This document shows, piece by piece, positions 61,499 to 64,000 of a stretch of 64,000 bases of DNA. The stretch's first letter is position 1, and every line of letters starts with the position of its first letter. The notes below the pieces were generated by a model. The model was not told the DNA's origin. It ran no database searches and saw only the letters and a program-made list of their open reading frames with translations. The DNA is from Metallosphaera sedula DSM 5348 (lineage in GTDB: Archaea > Thermoproteota > Thermoprotei_A > Sulfolobales > Sulfolobaceae). The stretch covers positions 1,710,001 to 1,774,000 of the forward strand of contig NC_009440.1 in NCBI RefSeq assembly GCF_000016605.1. Reading direction: 5' to 3'. A program made the position numbers and the translations under genes.

Positions 61499-62944
61499 AT
61501 GCGATGGGACGTAGTCCTTGGACCCCTCCTGTTCCTTTCCTCCTTCTATCCGCATTTCACCTTGTCTGTCCTTGTGGTGTATGCCCTAGCATATTACCTT
61601 GGGGCCAAGGACTTCCCTCCCCTAGTTTCAGCGTTCCTGATCCCGTTCTCCCCAGTGCATGCCCTGCTAACTCTTCTTCCCTATCCTCTTCTCTTCGTGA
61701 AGGACAGGCCCTTTACCCTCACCCTTCTCTTATCAACTTTCTTTGCCCTCGTGACGGGGAACTACCTGATTCTAACGCTTTCCGTGCTGGAGAGGAAGGG
61801 TCTAATCACCTCAGGCATTGTTTTCCTGGTGAGTTCCTCAGTATTTCTAGATCAGGCCGTCTCCCTTGGCAACATCGCCTTCTTCCTGCTCGTGGCTGGC
61901 GTGATTTCCTCGATCCTAGAGAGTAAGTTCCACTTCTCTCTAAGGACCAGGGGAGCCATTTTCCTGTCTTCGTTAGCTGTGTATTTCCATCAACCTTGGC
62001 TAGTTCCCCTGTTGAGTAGCGTGTCCCCACTCACGGCGTTGGTATACTCACCCTTTAATCCCTGGCTCGTGTCAGTGGCCCCGCTTCACCTAGAGAAGAG
62101 ATGGAAATGGTCGTGGATTTTCCCAGTGATGGCAGGTTTCTTCAGCCCCGTGATCTCCCTATCGCTTGTGCCCAGAAAGGTGGTATACGGACTCATCGGG
62201 CTCTTCGCGGTGTCTCTGGTTCTGTTCGCCCTTGGAAGGTACACGGAATTTGAGATTGTCTCCCTTGCCTTGATCGGATCGGTGGCGTGGCCCTACGTGA
62301 GGAGGGTCGCAGGTAAGATGAGGGGAATCCCCATCAGGATCGTGTTGGCGATCGCGTTACAGGGGCTCGCCCTTCTATATTACAGTGACCTCTTCAGGTT
62401 TGTCCTCCTCTCCTTGGTTGCCATCTCGTTCGTGGCCCCTAGGGTGAACGTGAGGGCCTTAAGCTTCTCAGTCCTGTCTCTCCTTAATCCCTTTGCTGGG
62501 TTAGGTGAGGCCGTCCCGTATTTCCTCGTGGTTCCCCTAGTGGGGGTCATCTATTTCCATTTCCCTGTCATTTCCTGGGTTATCTACGCTGTGGGAAGCC
62601 TGTTGGGTTGGCTCCCCGACAGGAAGATCAAGGCGAAATTCGCGTTTCTTGCAGTCGCATGCATCTACCTGGCGTATTCGTTATACCTGTTTGGTGGTGG
62701 GAATGAGGTAATGTCCACCTACTTTTCGGTTCTTGGTGCGGGGTCGGCAATCCTGAGCATGAGGGAGTGGGGAGATTCCACATTGAGGAGTGTGATGAGA
62801 TATATAGGGGTGTCCCTTCCCTTTCCTGTCCTGGGGCTACCTTTCTTCGCGATGAGGAAATATGACCTTCTCGTCATCGAGGCCATAGTGGTTATCCTCG
62901 TAATCAAGTACCTGAGTGTGGCCAGTTTTCTTTTCATCGCGTAG
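61499..62944 (+). CDS. Polytopic membrane protein, unknown function
   Basis: A 481-residue protein almost wholly made of membrane segments (about 14 hydrophobic stretches), with few charged loops. No named family or motif can be seen. A TATA box CTTTTAACC (61471-61479) lies about 25 bases before the ATG, a clear leaderless start. Codon use is like the housekeeping genes. It might be a GT-C-type or flippase-like protein, suggested only by the nearby GT4 remnant. Confidence 0.6.
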   Translation: MRWDVVLGPLLFLSSFYPHFTLSVLVVYALAYYLGAKDFPPLVSAFLIPFSPVHALLTLLPYPLLFVKDRPFTLTLLLSTFFALVTGNYLILTLSVLERKGLITSGIVFLVSSSVFLDQAVSLGNIAFFLLVAGVISSILESKFHFSLRTRGAIFLSSLAVYFHQPWLVPLLSSVSPLTALVYSPFNPWLVSVAPLHLEKRWKWSWIFPVMAGFFSPVISLSLVPRKVVYGLIGLFAVSLVLFALGRYTEFEIVSLALIGSVAWPYVRRVAGKMRGIPIRIVLAIALQGLALLYYSDLFRFVLLSLVAISFVAPRVNVRALSFSVLSLLNPFAGLGEAVPYFLVVPLVGVIYFHFPVISWVIYAVGSLLGWLPDRKIKAKFAFLAVACIYLAYSLYLFGGGNEVMSTYFSVLGAGSAILSMREWGDSTLRSVMRYIGVSLPFPVLGLPFFAMRKYDLLVIEAIVVILVIKYLSVASFLFIA

Positions 62945-63275
62945 GGTATGACACGTGTTGATTTGAGGAGGCCTGAGACGATACTGCACTTGACGTTAAG
63001 TGTCTGGAATTAGGTGTCGCATAAGTGGAACCGAGACAAGTTGAGATGTTCGAAATGCCTAGAATACACAAAAATCCATCCCAGTCTTAGAACTGTCCTT
63101 ATCGCGAAATATGGTAGGTTAGATGATGCCGATATATGATTAGACATGTTGAGTCAGCCAAACTCATTTAGGTAATCTAGTATTACCAATTTATTTAAAA
63201 TAGAAATATTAAGCTACAACAGTGGCCATCCTTCACAGGAAAAGAAATATATGTTGCAGATCTAGTAGACTCTCA
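62945..63275. other. Intergenic region, with a sequence repeated at 49967
   Basis: About 330 bases without coding sequence. GCCTAGAATACACAA at 63057-63071 also occurs at 49967-49981. A TATA-like AAATATAT (63244-63251) lies about 28 bases before the ATG at 63276 and is the likely promoter of the next gene. Confidence 0.4.
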
Positions 63276-64000
63276 ATGTCGTTGTCAAGGGCAATCCTGT
63301 TATCTCTTATCTTTGCGTTTCTGACATCCCTTACAGTGTTGAGTTACACTGTACAGGTTAGCTATCCCAGTAACGTGCTCTTGGGTCAGAATTTCAACAT
63401 CTCATTCTCTCTTGTTTCTAACCTTATTAACTCAACTAACTTCCAGTACATGACACCCGGAACCAAGCTGGTTAATGTTTCAGGAAAGACAGCCTATGAG
63501 GGATTCGGTTCTTACTGGTTAATCGATAGGATAAACGTTACCGACTCGAGCCAGATAATGATCACCTTTGATGGAAACGTCGTAGGTGGTTTCAGTAATG
63601 TCCCCGGGCATAGTACTTTATGGTAGTAACTTCACATTATCCAATATGGATGGTCAGATAGGTAACTATGAAATTCTTGTAGGATGGTATGGAATTTTGT
63701 TTCTAGATAAATTGACAGGTTATAACGGAGTATTATATACATTACCTTCTTTCTCCTCCGGCAATTACACCGTGATTTTTAAGAATGTAAATTCTTCAGT
63801 CTGCGTTTATTCAATTACCATTAATTCATCAATTTACATGATAAAATATAATACTGGAATTCCTTGGAGAAGCGTGGGATATGCTGGTATTCGGACAGAC
63901 ACCGACACCATATTACCACTTTCCTTTCGTGTCCTCTCCTTTATTCCATCAAACTACACGGTGTTCGTGAACGGAAAAGAGTTCAGGTCCGGATTTAGCA
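63276..64000 (+). pseudogene. Secreted protein gene with a frameshift, running off the window
   Basis: A signal peptide starts at the ATG 63276 (MSLSRAILLSLIFAFLTSL), then a beta-rich exported protein with many NxS/T sites. In the first frame it stops at 63624-63626 after about 116 residues, but from about 63603 another frame stays open to the window end and reads PGIVLYGSNFTLSNMDG, then more of the same kind of protein. One extra C in GTCCCCGGG near 63602 would explain it. It could be a pseudogene, a sequencing error or programmed frameshifting. Family unknown; it looks like a cell-surface protein. The frame from 63222 is not favoured. Confidence 0.65.

Noticed and set aside
1-64000. CRISPR arrays, cas genes, intact insertion sequences or a provirus
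   Set aside because: No regularly spaced direct repeats and no intact transposase, integrase or cas gene was seen. The two direct repeats found are short and tied to genes.

Overview
The window is chromosomal DNA of a thermoacidophilic archaeon of the order Sulfolobales, most like Metallosphaera (the genus is inferred). Evidence: a SlaA/SlaB S-layer pair, a PCNA2-like clamp next to PriS and a Gins23-like gene, UPF0200/UPF0201 neighbours, a tungstate-type binding protein with a Thr-rich linker, two tRNA genes with bulge-helix-bulge introns, TATA boxes about 25 bases before many start codons, and GGTG-type ribosome binding sites inside operons.

Layout. 0-5.4 kb: a coiled-coil nuclease-like protein, two small membrane proteins, an Egghead-like glycosyltransferase and an MFS transporter. 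5.4-11.1 kb: an HTH_10 regulator followed by four genes that fit 4-hydroxyphenylacetate/homoprotocatechuate meta-cleavage (aldehyde dehydrogenase, extradiol dioxygenase, HpaB-type hydroxylase, FAH-family hydrolase); the MFS gene just upstream may supply the substrate. 11.4-14.8 kb: SDR, TatD, and a WtpAB-like ABC system without an ATPase gene. 14.8-32 kb: information processing and housekeeping: tRNA-Pro, CCA-adding enzyme, ThpR, UPF0200/0201, RNase Z, TrmG10, PRPP synthetase, GPN GTPase, PCNA, PriS, Gins23, an MNT/HEPN pair, tRNA-Ile, a membrane Ser/Thr kinase, an ornithine-cyclodeaminase homologue, a broken ATPase, and the L44e-S27e-aIF2alpha-Nop10 operon (Nop10 is only 53 residues).

32-54 kb is a cell-surface district. 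AglB oligosaccharyltransferase precedes SlaA and SlaB, then come glycosyltransferases and three overlapping or abutting genes (UXS-like decarboxylase, UDP-glucose dehydrogenase, GalU) that together could turn glucose-1-phosphate into UDP-glucuronate and UDP-xylose. An AT-rich stretch (about 44.3-48.7 kb) holds decayed coding sequence, an odd GT2-like gene and a polytopic membrane protein, and looks like a variable glycan island. A second GT4, a 942-residue membrane protein and a Dpm1-like transferase complete it.

54-64 kb: a protein made of 15 consecutive 11-residue repeats, a second HTH_10 regulator related to the first, an APC permease, and a GlcD-like oxidase/DUF1177/M20 peptidase operon that looks like an uncharacterised catabolic unit. 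A GT4 fragment, a polytopic membrane protein and a frameshifted secreted protein that runs off the window end the sequence.

The most interesting points are the possible UDP-xylose operon in the S-layer glycosylation district, the HTH_10-APC-GlcD-DUF1177-M20 unit, two conserved genes whose natural starts seem to be ATT, and one palindromic TATA box placed to serve two divergent leaderless genes. All functions are read from sequence motifs and memory of families; no database search was run.
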